Shown piece after piece: positions 1 to 20,408 of a stretch of 30,076 bases of DNA (its first letter is position 1; the number at the start of each line of letters is the position of its first letter). The stretch is from Anaeromyces robustus (lineage: Eukaryota; Neocallimastigomycota; Neocallimastigomycetes; Neocallimastigales; Neocallimastigaceae), in assembly GCA_002104895.1 (NCBI GenBank), contig MCFG01000117.1, positions 132,501 through 162,576 of the forward strand. The letters are read 5' to 3'. The translations under genes and the position numbers were made by a program. The notes under the pieces were generated by a model. It saw nothing but the letters and a program-made list of their open reading frames with translations. It searched no databases and was not told the origin of the DNA.

Positions 1-79
1 AAGGAGAGTTATTGTTATTGATCATTGTGATATTATTGGTGAAGATTTCTGGAAACAACATCCTCATATTTTACCATGA
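1..79 (+). CDS. 3' end of a gene, probably tRNA-His guanylyltransferase (Thg1)
   Basis: Only the last 25 codons lie in the window, read in frame from base 2 to the TGA at 77-79. The tail runs IDHCDIIGEDFWKQHPHILP. The pattern of a His-Cys-Asp-Ile-Ile stretch, then Phe-Trp and a His-Pro-x-Ile-Leu ending, resembles the C-terminus of Thg1, which adds the G(-1) nucleotide to tRNA-His. This is family recall on a very short stretch, so the product name is tentative. That the segment is coding is more secure: its composition is far less A+T-biased than the DNA just after it, where an A-run starts immediately past the stop. A different frame stays open to 272, but it runs through Lys and Phe homopolymers and is not a gene. 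Confidence 0.6.
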   Translation, partial: RRVIVIDHCDIIGEDFWKQHPHILP

Positions 80-1282
80 AACAAAAAAAAAAAAAAAAAA
101 AAAAAAAAGAAAAGAAATTAATTTAAAATTACTTCAAATATATATATTAATAGTTTTTCACAATTTTTTCTTTCTTTTCTTTTCTTTTATTTTTTTTTTA
201 ATAATAATAATAATCTTATCAACAAATGAAAAAGAAAATAACAATAATATTTATAAAAAAAATAAAAGTTAGCTAATAGATTATTAATGAAAGACAACTT
301 AAATAAATTACATTTAGATATCCATTATTATTTATATATAAATAAATATAACAAAATTAAAAAAAAGAAAAAAATAGATGTAAAGTATTATAGAATAATA
401 ATATATAGTACAAATAATATTATATATTTATATTATAATTCAACTTTTTATTTTATAATTCAATAAAAAGTTTTTTAGAATAAAATAATAAATACATGAA
501 ATTTATTTTAAATAATTAAATAAAAATTTTTTTTCCTTTTTATTATATTATTATTATTATAATTATCTTATATATAGAAATAAATATTAGTACATAAATA
601 TTAATATTTTTTTTATATTAACTAATGTGATTTTTTGTTTTTTGACATATGCTTTATGATTTATATTCTATTTTATTATATTTTATTTTATATTTTATTT
701 TATTTTATATTTTGTTTTATATTTTGTTTTTATTGATTTCAATATAGAATATTTATTTAGATTTAATTTATTTAATATATTGGTAAAAGTATATTGTAAA
801 TTAATGGTTTTATATCAATTAATATATGTGTTTAATATACAGTATATATTTAGTTTTCTGGATGGTTTATTTTTAATCTATACAATGATATGTAGAATAC
901 TATATTAATTTCGATTCTTTAATAAAATTTTTTCTTTTTTTTCTTTTTTTTCTTTTTTTTTTTTTTTTTTCACTAACAAATAATAAAATAACACAAAATT
1001 AAAAAAAAGTAATTGAAGTAAATTGTAATAAAACATTTACTTTACCAAAAAAATAAAATCAAGGTTATTATTAGTATTGTTTATTTTTTTTATTTATTTC
1101 TTAATTAAATGTAGAATATTGAAATTATTAATTATTTTTTTTTTATTACTAAAATATATATTTTCATTTGATTATAATCATCTTTAAATAACATATTTGT
1201 TTTTGAATATTTTGTTTCATTTATATATATATATAAAGAAACGTACAAACAAAAATAATAATAAAGAAAAAAAAAAACAACA
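80..1282. other. Intergenic A+T-rich stretch upstream of the Opi3-like gene
   Basis: No coding segment was found on either strand. It holds an A-run just after base 84, a TATTT/TTTTA pentanucleotide-rich patch at about 667-735 and a T/C tract at about 930-970. A TATATAAAG element at about 1230-1238, some 45 bp before the ATG at 1283, could act as a core promoter. Such strings are expected by chance at this base composition. Confidence 0.5.
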
Positions 1283-3022
1283 ATGCCTGGTGATATTATT
1301 GCTAGAATTTTAACAAGTGTTCAAACCAAAGAATTTGCAGTTGCACTTTTTTGGATTGTTTTACATGTTGCTCACTACAACATTACTGCTCATATTGAAC
1401 ACAAAACTAGAATTTTCACAAAAGTAATTTATATATATATATATATATATCATTTTAATAATTATTTTACTTGCATCTTATATTTTTATCTTTTTTTATA
1501 TAACAATTGATATCTATTATAATCAAATATTATTTTTATATATTTCAATTTCATTTTTAAATATTATATATTTTTTTAAAATTAAATAGTAAATAATTAT
1601 ATTTTAAAAAAAAAAAAAATTAATTAACAATTATTTAAAACAATTTGATGGAAAAATAGTTATTAGGAAAGAATGCTGTTTATTACTATGCAGTTTTATT
1701 AATTGTCTGGGCTTGTGTTAGAGATTGTAATTTTTAAAGTTTTTATTAAATTTTGTTAAATTATATTTATTATGTTTAAAAAAGTAAAAAATTTGTATAA
1801 AACATTATTAACTATATATTATTATTTTCTGTATTCAGGGTATATCATGAAAGCTTTAGAAGTTGATGAAGATTCAGTAAATATTTAATTTAATATTAAT
1901 TTTTTTATATTTTAATATAATAATAATAATATTATATATGCAATTATCATTAAATTATTATTATTATCATTATTATTTTCAATATTATATTTTCTATATA
2001 TATTAGTTAGTTATCTTTTCAAAATTTGTTGCAAAAATTATTGGTGGTATTATTTCTCTTCTTGGTTTTGGTATTAATTTATGGACTTTAAGTGCTTTAG
2101 GTGTTAAAGGTATAATTTTAATAATATTGAAAATATATATAAAATTATTAAAATATATATAAAGTATAATAAAAAAACTTGTAAAAAAAATTTAACTTTA
2201 TTTAAATTTTTATAATTATTTTAATTTATTAATAATTTAATTATAATCATTATTACTTAATGAATACATATATAAATATGATTTTAAATTATAATATTAA
2301 TAGGAATGTACAATGGTGACAGTTTTGGATACTTATTTGATGAACCAGTAAGTTTAAAATAATATAATATAATTATTAAAAGTTAAAAAATATATATATA
2401 TAATAAAACTTTATAATTTATTTTAATTTTATATTTATATATATATATTTAAGATTACTACTGGTCCATATCAATATATGAGTGATCCACAATATGTAGG
2501 TACTTTTATTGCAGCTATTGGTAGTGCTATTATGTATCAATCTATTGCTGGTTATGGTATTGTTAAAATTGATATTTATTTTTATACTTTTTTTTTACTG
2601 TATTATATATAACAATAAATTTCAGTTAATAATTTTATTATTATTAGATTATTAGATTATTAAATTATGTGTAATTTTAAACAAATAAATACCAAGATAT
2701 AATATATATATATTATATCAGTATGGACATTATAGTATTATATATATATATATAATTAATATGTAATTTTGAATTATTTTATTATTTATATATTGATAAT
2801 TTTATAGTTCTTGCCTTTGCTCTTTATGCTGTCTTCTTATTCTCTGTTAAATTTGTTGAAGTAATATATATAATTTTATATTTAAAATAATATATATAAA
2901 AGAAAAAATAAATTAAAAACTAATTAATATATATATGTATATATATTGTTTTTTTTTTAATCATAATTTAGGGTCCACATATGAGAAAATTATACAGCCA
3001 AAAACAAAAGAAGTCTGAATAA
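1283..3022 (+). CDS. OPI3: Phospholipid N-methyltransferase (Opi3/PEMT family), 8 exons
   Basis: Exons: 1283-1423, 1660-1726, 1839-1876, 2007-2109, 2304-2347, 2454-2556, 2808-2860, 2972-3022. All introns are GT-AG and the join gives 199 aa, close to yeast Opi3 (about 206 aa). The family uses S-adenosylmethionine to methylate phosphatidylethanolamine derivatives to phosphatidylcholine in the ER membrane. Visible support: several hydrophobic spans; the Asn-Gly-Asp-x-Phe-Gly-x-Leu-x-Asp-Glu-Pro segment (exon 5); DPQYVGT followed by a Gly-rich hydrophobic stretch (exon 6, equivalent to the PEMT NPMYxG region); and a Glu-Gly-Pro near residue 183 matching the second SAM-binding region. The protein ends KKSE, a dilysine ER-retrieval signal, which fits the expected location. 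The start is the first ATG after an A-rich leader. Whether it performs all methylations or only the later ones cannot be read from sequence. Confidence 0.88.
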
Positions 3023-4062
3023 ATATTATATAATTTGAAATCACATCATTATATATAAAAAAATCAAACATCAACAACTTTATTATTATTTATTTTAAAT
3101 TTAAATAATTATTATTTTTATTATTTTTTATTTTTATTTTTATTTTTTATTTTTTCAATTTTTTATAAAAAATGAAAAAAAAAATATATATATATATATT
3201 AAAAATAATAAAAATAATAGTAAAATTATATAATTAATGATTATGGAAAAAATTAATAATATAGTAATAATGTTTTAAACATAAAAAACATAAAAACAAT
3301 ATAAATAATATAAATAAATACAATATAATTAATAAACAGATAAACGCCTAAGATATATAATATATAAAAAATTTAATTTTTTACAATATAATGTTGACAT
3401 TATAATAGTGTATTTTGTTTTATTTTTATTTTTATTTTTATTTTTTTTTTTTTTTTTTTATAGATATGATATTAATTAAAGTAAATATATATAAATCCAT
3501 ATTTTATGGAATTTTATAAAAATATTATTTAACTTTTTATATCTTTTAATTTTACTTTTACTTTTTTTCTAATTTTATATATATAATAAATATAAAAAGT
3601 TTATAAAATAAATGAATCAATATATATATGTATATATATATAACATATTTTGTCTCATTTATATTATGAAAAAATGAATAATATATCAATCAATATATAA
3701 TTAAGTTAAAATATAATCAAGTTTTAAAAACCAATTTTATTACAAAAAAAAAAAAAATTAAAAGAATATAAATTTATATATATATTTTTTTTTTAATGTT
3801 AAAATTTGTTAAAAATGGAAAATAAGAAATTTTAACTATTCTTAAATTCATCATATTCATTTTATTAAAAAGTAAATAAGAGTTTTATCATATAGAATAA
3901 ATTTTTTTTTTTATGATTTTATTATGATGTTAATGTTTGTTAAAAAAAGATTTCTTTTAATACATTAAAGAAAACTAAAAGTATTTTTTTTAAACTTTAT
4001 TTTTTTTTTTTAATTTTTTTTAATTTATAGATTAAACTTTTTATATTAAATATACTTTTTTT

Positions 4063-4098
<36 letters not shown>

Positions 4099-4511
4099 TA
4101 TTATTTTATTTTATTTTGTCTCTCCATAAAAACATTAATTGCTTTTAATAATTCTATATATTTTTTTATATATGATTTCATAAATCTATATATATATTTT
4201 TTACTTTGTATTATATAAAGTAAAAAGTATCTCGAATTTCTTTTATATCTTTTTTTATTAATCTTTTTTTTTTTTTTTAATAATAACCATTATTATTAAT
4301 ACTTATAAAAAAATTTTAGATTTTAGTTTTTTAATTTTTTTTTTTATAATTTGAGATATTTTATTAATTATATACTATTATTATTTTAAAGAACAAGAAG
4401 ATAACAATAATTGTGTAGCAATAAAATAATATATATATTTATTAATAGAATTTATTGATAAAAAATAATAATACGAACACATTTTTTTTTTAAAAAAATA
4501 TATAATTAATT
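3023..4511. other. Intergenic stretch between the Opi3-like and prominin-like genes
   Basis: No coding signal seen. It contains several T-homopolymers (about 3438-3459 and about 4065-4096) and AT dinucleotide patches. A segment at about 3333-3410 resembles part of intron 6 of the preceding gene (see findings). An A-rich leader and an ATG at 4512 begin the next gene. Confidence 0.5.
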
Positions 4512-9605
<5,094 letters not shown>

Positions 9606-10087
9606 AAGAGAAAATTTTATTTGCTTTTAAAAAATAATTAATTATTATCGTTAATTATTAAATATTTTTTGTATATGCCTTTACAAAGTAATTATTTATA
9701 TATTTAAAAAAAAACTAATATATATAATATATATATATTTTTTTTTACATTTAGAATAAGAAATAGAAATTCATTATTGAAAATTCAGTATATAATATTT
9801 ATAATATATTTATATATAAAAATATATATGTTTTTGTAAACTAGAGATTTTTGACATTAATATTTTATATATTTATTAATACTAAAATATGAAGTGTCAA
9901 TATTAAAATGTAAATTAAATAAATAATATAATAAAATAAAATTTAAAATGTTTTAATAAAAAAAAAAAAAAAAATTAATTTATTTTTATTAAAAAAAAAA
10001 TTTAAAATTTAAAAAAATTTTTTTTTCTTTTTTTTCTTTTATTATTATCAATATTATAATAAATTATTTCAAAAAAAAAAAAAAAAA
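9606..10087. other. Intergenic stretch with an imperfect hairpin
   Basis: No gene seen. An interrupted inverted repeat pairs TTGACA...TATTTTA (9851-9867) with TAAAATA...TGTCAA (9883-9900). A and T homopolymers fill 9958-10087 up to the next ATG. Confidence 0.5.
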
Positions 10088-10915
10088 ATGTCTTTAATAG
10101 AATTACATGAACCAATAATAAAGTATAAAATTTTAAATATAATATCAAAATATAATAAGTTTTAATAAAGTTTTTAATATAAAATTAATTATTTTATTAA
10201 TTTTATTATTCCATTACACTTCCATAAAGAGTTAGCTCAACTTATCAAAGAGACATAAAAAACTTTGGTAAACAATTTATGACTGACAATAACGATGAAA
10301 CATGTTGGAATTCCGACCAAGTAATTTTTTTAAATTTTGAAATAATTAAATAATCATTAAATAAAATTTATTAAATTTAAATTTATTTATTAATTTTGTT
10401 TTAATAAATTAAAATATTTCATTAAATTTTTATTAATTGAATTGTAATGATATAATTATTATTGTGATTACTGTTGTTATTATTATCATTATTATATATT
10501 TAAAAAAAAAAGGGTTCACCTCAGTCAATATTAATTAATTTTGAGGAAAACGAAGTTAGTCCAAAAACTCTTTTATGCATGTTCCAAGGTGGATTTGCTG
10601 GAAAAGATTGTGAAATTAAAGGTTTTATTAATGATGCTTGGGTAACAATTTGTGAATTCTATCCAGAAGATAATAATGCTTTACAAATATCCTTTGATAT
10701 ATATAAACATAAAATTTACATATAATTTAAATACATTTATTAATTTATTATTATAAAAATTCCTTAATTTATAATTTTTTTTGTATAATTATTGATATAT
10801 ATACAGCTTTCCTCTTAATATGAACGAATCATGCTCCAAATTTAAGATTATATTTAAATCCAGTACTGATTTTTATGGAAGAATTATTATATATAAATTA
10901 GATTTACAAGAATAA
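10088..10915 (+). CDS. NR2C2AP: NR2C2-associated protein homologue (TRA16; F5/8C-like fold), 4 exons
   Basis: Exons: 10088-10122, 10230-10320, 10513-10686, 10805-10915, giving 136 aa; the human protein is about 139. Family hallmarks are clear: VSSTYQRDIKNFGKQ, then DETCWNSDQGSPQ, FQGGFAGKDC, EFYPEDNNALQ, and STDFYGRIIIY near the C-terminus. In mammals the protein binds the orphan receptor TR4 (NR2C2). No such receptor is expected in fungi, so the ancestral role is unknown and only the galactose-binding-like fold is implied. Introns 1 and 2 are GT-AG. Intron 3 has no usable GT donor: the only frame-preserving join that keeps the conserved EFYPEDNN block removes an intron starting ATATCC and ending AC. 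The start codon follows a long A-run and no other ATG competes. Confidence 0.88.
10687..10804 (+). other. Candidate U12-type AT-AC intron (intron 3 of the NR2C2AP homologue)
   Basis: The intron begins ATATCCTTTG, an exact match to the ATATCCTT minor-spliceosome donor consensus, and ends ATATATAC. Removing it joins CAA (10684-10686) to AGC (10805) in phase 0, giving NNALQ-SFPL as the family expects. A TTCCTTAAT element at 10760-10768 is one base from the U12 branch-site consensus TTCCTTAAC. It lies about 37 bases from the 3' end, which is farther than is usual for this class. Confidence 0.75.
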
Positions 10916-11125
10916 ATATGAAATTGTATTGTCATTAATTAAAGTTTTAACTTTTAATAGCTAAATATATATTTATTGAATAATTAGATTATAGAAATTA
11001 ATATTTTTTAATAAAAAAAAACTATCTTTAATAAAATATAATAAAAATTATATATATAAATCATTTATTAAAAAATAATATAGTTTTTTTTTACATTGTT
11101 TTTTTATGTTTTTGCTTTTATTTTA

Positions 11126-11171
<46 letters not shown>

Positions 11172-11186
11172 TATTATTATTATTAA

Positions 11187-11223
<37 letters not shown>

Positions 11224-11805
11224 TTATATTTTATATTTTATTTTATATTATGTATTATATATTTCTGAATATTTTCATATTAAATATAATTTATGATAAA
11301 ATAATTTTTTTTATTTCATTTATTAATAAAAATATATTAAATCAAAGTTGTATAAATTGTTAATATTTTAAAATTAGATTGAATACTTTATCTACATTTT
11401 AAAAATTATTATAATTATTATAATTATAATTATTATTATTATTAAATTCATATTATTGGTTTCATTATGTAAACAAGTAACAAAATCAAGAAATAAAAAA
11501 ATTAAATAGATATTAAAAATGAATAAAAATTAAAACATGAAATTTTAAGTTTATATAAAATATAATATTATTATTAATGATCATTATTAAAGATATTTTT
11601 TATATTAACATTATATTTTATAAATTTTTATTCATATATATATATATATATATAGAATATACAGACTTCTTTTTTTTTTTTTGCTAATACTTTTTATTTA
11701 ATCACCAAGGAAAAATTTTTGTATTATATTAAAATGTCAAAAAAAAATTTATTAAGATTTTTTTCTGAATCTTTAAATAATGAGTCATAATTCTATAATT
11801 AATAT
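10916..11805. other. Intergenic stretch with TTA microsatellite
   Basis: No gene seen. A TTA array with small interruptions fills about 11127-11222. The open frame across it is poly-Tyr/poly-Leu and reflects the repeat only. Confidence 0.5.
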
Positions 11806-12158
11806 TGATATAAAACGAATATAAAAACTTAATTTAATAATATAATTTAATAAATTGTAAATGTATAAATTAATGTATTCTTCATAGATTTTATATTATT
11901 TTATATTAAATGTAAATTATTATATTTTATTGTTCAATCATTATTAAGTATTTATATAAATAAATAAACTTTATTGTAAGTAAATAGTATAAAAGTTAGG
12001 AAATAGTTTAGTTATATTAACCCTCATCTAGGAATATCTATAGTTAGATAGTTGAGATGTAGAGAGATATTCTTACCATCATTAATTAGAATATGTAAAC
12101 AAAAGAATAATAAATAAAGTGTACTCAAGTTCCTTAATAAATAAACTGTGTTGTATCA
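11806..12158 (+). repeat. Left LTR
   Basis: This 353-bp repeat has TGATA/TATCA ends. Inside are TATAAAAG at 11988-11995, a plausible U3 TATA box, and AATAAA-type strings near 12107-12117 that could serve 3' end formation. If the TATA box is used, transcription would start close to 12020. That is just before an imperfect stem-loop at 12025-12059, whose CATCT and CTAT segments pair with AGATG and ATAG. Confidence 0.88.
11988..11995 (+). promoter_or_regulatory. Putative TATA box of the LTR
   Basis: TATAAAAG lies about 180 bases into the LTR, in front of the most G+C-containing part of the repeat, a position expected for the U3/R boundary. It recurs at the same place in the right LTR (13171-13178). 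Its function is inferred only. Confidence 0.4.
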
Positions 12159-12160
12159 AT

Positions 12161-12178
12161 TGGTGGAGATATCGGGGA
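12161..12178 (+). other. Putative primer-binding site
   Basis: The stretch TGGTGGAGATATCGGGGA starts two bases after the left LTR. Its initial TGG is complementary to a tRNA 3' CCA. I could not assign the tRNA. Confidence 0.55.
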
Positions 12179-12240
12179 ACTGAGTATAAAAAAATAATAT
12201 TATTCAATAAATACATATTCTAAAATTATTATTGTAGTGA

Positions 12241-12504
12241 TATTTACTATAGGATAGATAGTAAATAAAATACATTTTAAGTTTTATTGAAGAGTTCACT
12301 ATAGGTTAGATAGGAGAACTAAAATTATTTTAAATTTTATTGAAGAGTTCACTATAGGTTAGATAGGAGAACTAAAATTATTTTAGATATGATAGAATTC
12401 TGCTATAAGAGAGATAGTAGAATTAAGTTGTTTAAATATTTTACTATAAGAGAGATAGTAAGATATAAGTTAGTAAATTTATTATTACTACTGTTTGGTA
12501 GTAA
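12241..12504 (+). repeat. Array of related stem-loops inside the LTR element
   Basis: Five hairpins share an apical core CTAT-(7-nt loop)-ATAG but have different, still complementary, outer arms. H1 is 12241-12267: TATTTACTAT pairs perfectly with ATAGTAAATA, loop AGGATAG. H2 (12293-12320) and H3 (12346-12373) carry AGTTC/GAACT arms and loop AGGTTAG, and arose by a 53-bp duplication. H4 is 12396-12424: 11 bp with one G-U, loop AAGAGAG. H5 is 12436-12466: 12 bp with one U-G, loop AAGAGAG. A sixth stem at 12485-12504 (TTACTAC/GTAGTAA) lacks the core. The array lies just downstream of the primer-binding site, where retroelements often hold packaging or dimerisation structures. That role is inference. 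Confidence 0.8.
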
Positions 12505-12705
12505 ATTCAATTTTTAAAGGTTATATAATTAGATATTGCCGAAATTTGTAAATATTAGGATATTTACTTTATAAAAAAAAAAAAAAATTTATTTCGTACT
12601 AGAAGAAGCCGTATATGCGACGTATAAGAGAATCGAAAAACATATTGAAGACTAAGCACCTTGAATACAAGTTAGTGATTAGACTATGAATAAATAAACG
12701 GACAA

Positions 12706-12870
12706 TAGAAAAGAAGATAATGAAACGATAAATAACCGGCTCTACAGAATAAGATAATGAATGAAAATAAGAATAATTGTCCCTACAGAAGAAGATAATG
12801 AATGAAAAGAAGAATAATTGTCCCTACAAAAGAAGATAATAAATGAAAAGAAAAATAGCTGTCTTTGCAA
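12706..12870 (+). repeat. 41-bp imperfect tandem repeat in the element interior
   Basis: About four units, each built on AGATAATGAATGAAAA followed by a TGTCCCTACA-like end, recur at a 41-bp spacing. The outer units are more diverged. No reading frame runs through it. Confidence 0.7.
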
Positions 12871-12974
12871 GAGAATAAAGAAACATAATTGAGTACTTGA
12901 ATTAGACCAATATACTTAAATAAGAGCCAATATAAACATAATAATTTGGTTACAACTAAACCATAGTTGCAACT

Positions 12975-12986
12975 GAAGGAGGGAAA
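12975..12986 (+). other. Putative polypurine tract
   Basis: GAAGGAGGGAAA ends two bases before the right LTR, as expected for the plus-strand priming site of an LTR element. Confidence 0.7.
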
Positions 12987-12988
12987 TA

Positions 12989-13341
12989 TGATATAAAACG
13001 AATATAAAAACTTAATTTAATAATATAATTTAATAAATTGTAAATGTATAAATTAATGTATTCTTCATAGATTTTATATTATTTTATATTAAATGTAAAT
13101 TATTATATTTTATTGTTCAATCATTATTAAGTATTTATATAAATAAATAAACTTTATTGTAAGTAAATAGTATAAAAGTTAGGAAATAGTTTAGTTATAT
13201 TAACCCTCATCTAGGAATATCTATAGTTAGATAGTTGAGATGTAGAGAGATATTCTTACCATCATTAATTAGAATATGTAAACAAAAGAATAATAAATAA
13301 AGTGTACTCAAGTTCCTTAATAAATAAACTGTGTTGTATCA
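12989..13341 (+). repeat. Right LTR
   Basis: Direct repeat of 11806-12158 with the same TGATA/TATCA ends. I found no difference between the two by eye. Confidence 0.88.
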
Positions 13342-14953
13342 ATATTTATTAAGTTTTTATATATAATAAGTAAATAACTTTTTTGTTAGAACAACTTATA
13401 CCAACTATTTAACTCTTACTCTTGAAATTGTTATTATAATTTATTATTAATGAAAATTAATGAAAGACTCTTGAAATTGTTATTATAATTTATTATAAAT
13501 GAAAATTAATGAAAGAAGTTTTGATTTTTATTATAATTAATTATTATCTTTATGTTTTATATTGATTTAAATTGAATAGAATGTATTTTAATATATAATA
13601 ATTATATTATAATATATTAATTACTTTAAAATTTTATTTATTTTATTTATTATTATAATTATTTAATAACTATAGTATTATATTATATTATTTATTATAT
13701 AATAAATATATTGTAATATATTTATTATATAATATTTATATATTACTATATAAAAATATATTAAAATTGTTTTTATATAAAAAAAGAAAAAGATATTTAT
13801 TTTTATTTTTATTTTTTTATATATATTAAAAAGAGTTAAAATAGAAAAAAAAAAAAAGACAAATAAAATAACGATAATATTATATATATCTATTTTTATA
13901 AAGAAAAATGTGTATTAATTAAATATCAGTAATAATTTAAATTTTTTTAAAAAAAAGAAGATATTTTTTTATATTTTTTATTTAATAAAAAATTTTTAAA
14001 AGTATAATTATTTCTTCATAATAATAAAATAATATAAACTTTTTTTTCCATATATTATTGAGTAATATATATTAAAAGTCTTATCGGATTTCTTCAGAAA
14101 AAAATGAATCATAATTAATGTAATGTTTTCTTATTTTTATTCTTCTTTTTCTTCTTCTTATTATTATTAAATTTTAAATTTATATATACATGTATTTATT
14201 CCAACATATTATATATTAAATAATATATTGCATAGAATTTTTATAAAAATTTAAAATTTAGAATTAATAATAATTGTATAACACATCAGATATATAATGT
14301 ATATGTTATATTATATATAATATATAAGAAATATTTTATTATTTTATTTTTATTAAAAAAGTAATAATAAGTATAATATTTATATTGATATTATAAATAA
14401 AAGAATAACCTTGTAATTTTATTTCATTCAATAAAATGTAGTGAAATAAAACATAATATTAACAATAAAATAAAATAATTTTACCATTATATATATAAAT
14501 ATCATATTTAATGATGAAATAATGAATTTTTTTTTTTATCTTTTTTACATAATATCAAATAATATTTTTTTATCTGTTTTATAACATATCAAATAATATA
14601 TTTATATTTATTATATACCAAATGATAATATTCTATTCTTTTTATTAAATTTAATAACATATCAAATAAATATTAACTTTTTTTTTTATTTTATTTTATA
14701 TAGATAATATAATATATTAATACCAAAATTTTTTATTTTTAATATATATAAATATATACAAAATAATTAAAAATTATATTAAAAAAAAAAAAACAAAAAA
14801 AAAAAAAACGAAGGTGTGTAGTAGAAGATAGGGAAAACAAGGAAAGAAAATTATTATAGCAACACTTAAAGACTATATAAATATTATAATATTACCAACA
14901 TCAAAACTTTTTTTATATAATTTAATTTTTATTTAATTTTATTTTTGACTGAA
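13342..14953. other. Intergenic stretch upstream of the USP22-like gene
   Basis: No gene seen. A 49-bp tandem duplication lies at 13418-13515 (unit containing CTCTTGAAATTGTTATTATA). Degenerate copies of an ATATCAAATAATAT motif recur between about 14548 and 14670. A short, more G-containing purine patch at about 14808-14850 (GGTGTGTAG, GATAGGGAAAACAAGG) may be the gene's promoter or 5' leader. Confidence 0.5.
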
Positions 14954-19522
<4,569 letters not shown>

Positions 19523-19704
19523 AAGATATATATATATATATATATAAAAGCAAAAATAATTAAATAAATTAATAAATATAAATATATATATATTTATATA
19601 TTTATATTTATTTATTTTCATCATTCATTATTATTTTAATTTAATTAATATATATTTTATTATTAGTAGTATTATTTTTCTTCAAATTTTTATATTTTAA
19701 TTGC

Positions 19705-19738
<34 letters not shown>

Positions 19739-20151
19739 TTACTTTCAAGTATCCATTTAATTTTTTATTTATTATATGTTTTTTTTTTTTTTTTTTATTA
19801 TTATTTTTATTTTATTTTATTTTTATTTATTCTTTTATTTCATTTTATATATTCTTTTTGATTAAAGTATACTCTATTTATTATTAATTTTATTATATTT
19901 TATAAAATATGTATTCAAGTTATATATATTTTTTTATTCTTTTTTTAAGGATATATAATATTATACTTATTATTATTATTATTATAAAAACTTAAAATTT
20001 AAATTTTTATCTTGTATTAATAGTTTAGTCTTATAAAATAAAATAAATGAACTTTTTTTTTTTCTTTTATTTTTTTTTTAATTTTTTTATTATAATTATT
20101 ATTATTATTTATAAAAATCGATATTATATTCTTAATAAATAATAAAATATT

Positions 20152-20198
<47 letters not shown>

Positions 20199-20408
20199 AA
20201 CACACATTATATATTTTTAAATTTTATTTTTATTTTTATTTTTATTTTTTTCGTTTTTGTTTTTTAATAAATAAATAAATAAAAATTAAATAAATAAATA
20301 AATAAATTAATTAATTAATAAAAATATCTATATAATATCATTTATTATTTAAGAATATTATAAATATTCTATAGAATAAAAAAATAAAATTAGAAAAAAA
20401 CAAAAACT
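19523..20408. other. Convergent intergenic region
   Basis: This stretch separates the 3' ends of the UBP8-like and exonuclease genes. There is no coding signal. It holds TTA and TTTTA repeats and one A-run of 38 bases (20156-20193). Poly(A)-signal-like AATAAA strings occur on both strands but cannot be singled out at this composition. Confidence 0.5.

Larger units (their letters stand above)
11806..13341 (+). mobile_element. Short non-autonomous LTR retroelement (TRIM-like)
   Basis: Two direct repeats (11806-12158 and 12989-13341), offset by 1183 bp, match wherever I compared them and bound an 830-bp interior. Each repeat starts TGATA and ends TATCA, the expected TG...CA ends. A TGG-initial putative primer-binding site begins at 12161, two bases after the left LTR. 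A purine tract, GAAGGAGGGAAA (12975-12986), sits just before the right LTR. These cues set the plus orientation. ATAT flanks both ends (11802-11805 and 13342-13345), consistent with a 4-bp target duplication but weak in such A+T-rich DNA. The interior has no credible gag, protease, reverse transcriptase or integrase frame, so it must depend on an autonomous partner. LTR identity suggests recent insertion. Its base composition is less extreme than the flanking DNA. Confidence 0.85.

Noticed and set aside
12-272. Open frame of 86 codons at the left edge
   Set aside because: It runs out of frame through the end of the Thg1-like coding segment and then through Lys and Phe homopolymers. The frame starting at base 2 gives the family-like tail and a stop at 79.
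10641-10806. Conventional GT-AG alternative for intron 3 of the NR2C2AP homologue (donor at 10642)
   Set aside because: It leaves the wrong phase for the only sensible downstream frame and deletes the conserved CEFYPEDNN block.
11096-11296. Poly-Tyr/poly-Leu frame
   Set aside because: Produced by a TTA array; it has no non-repeat protein sequence.
12706-12870. CRISPR-like spaced repeats
   Set aside because: Units are directly tandem and diverged, without unique spacers, in a eukaryotic retroelement.
12159-12988. Coding capacity for retroelement proteins in the LTR element
   Set aside because: Stops are frequent in all frames, and no protease, reverse transcriptase or integrase motif was seen.
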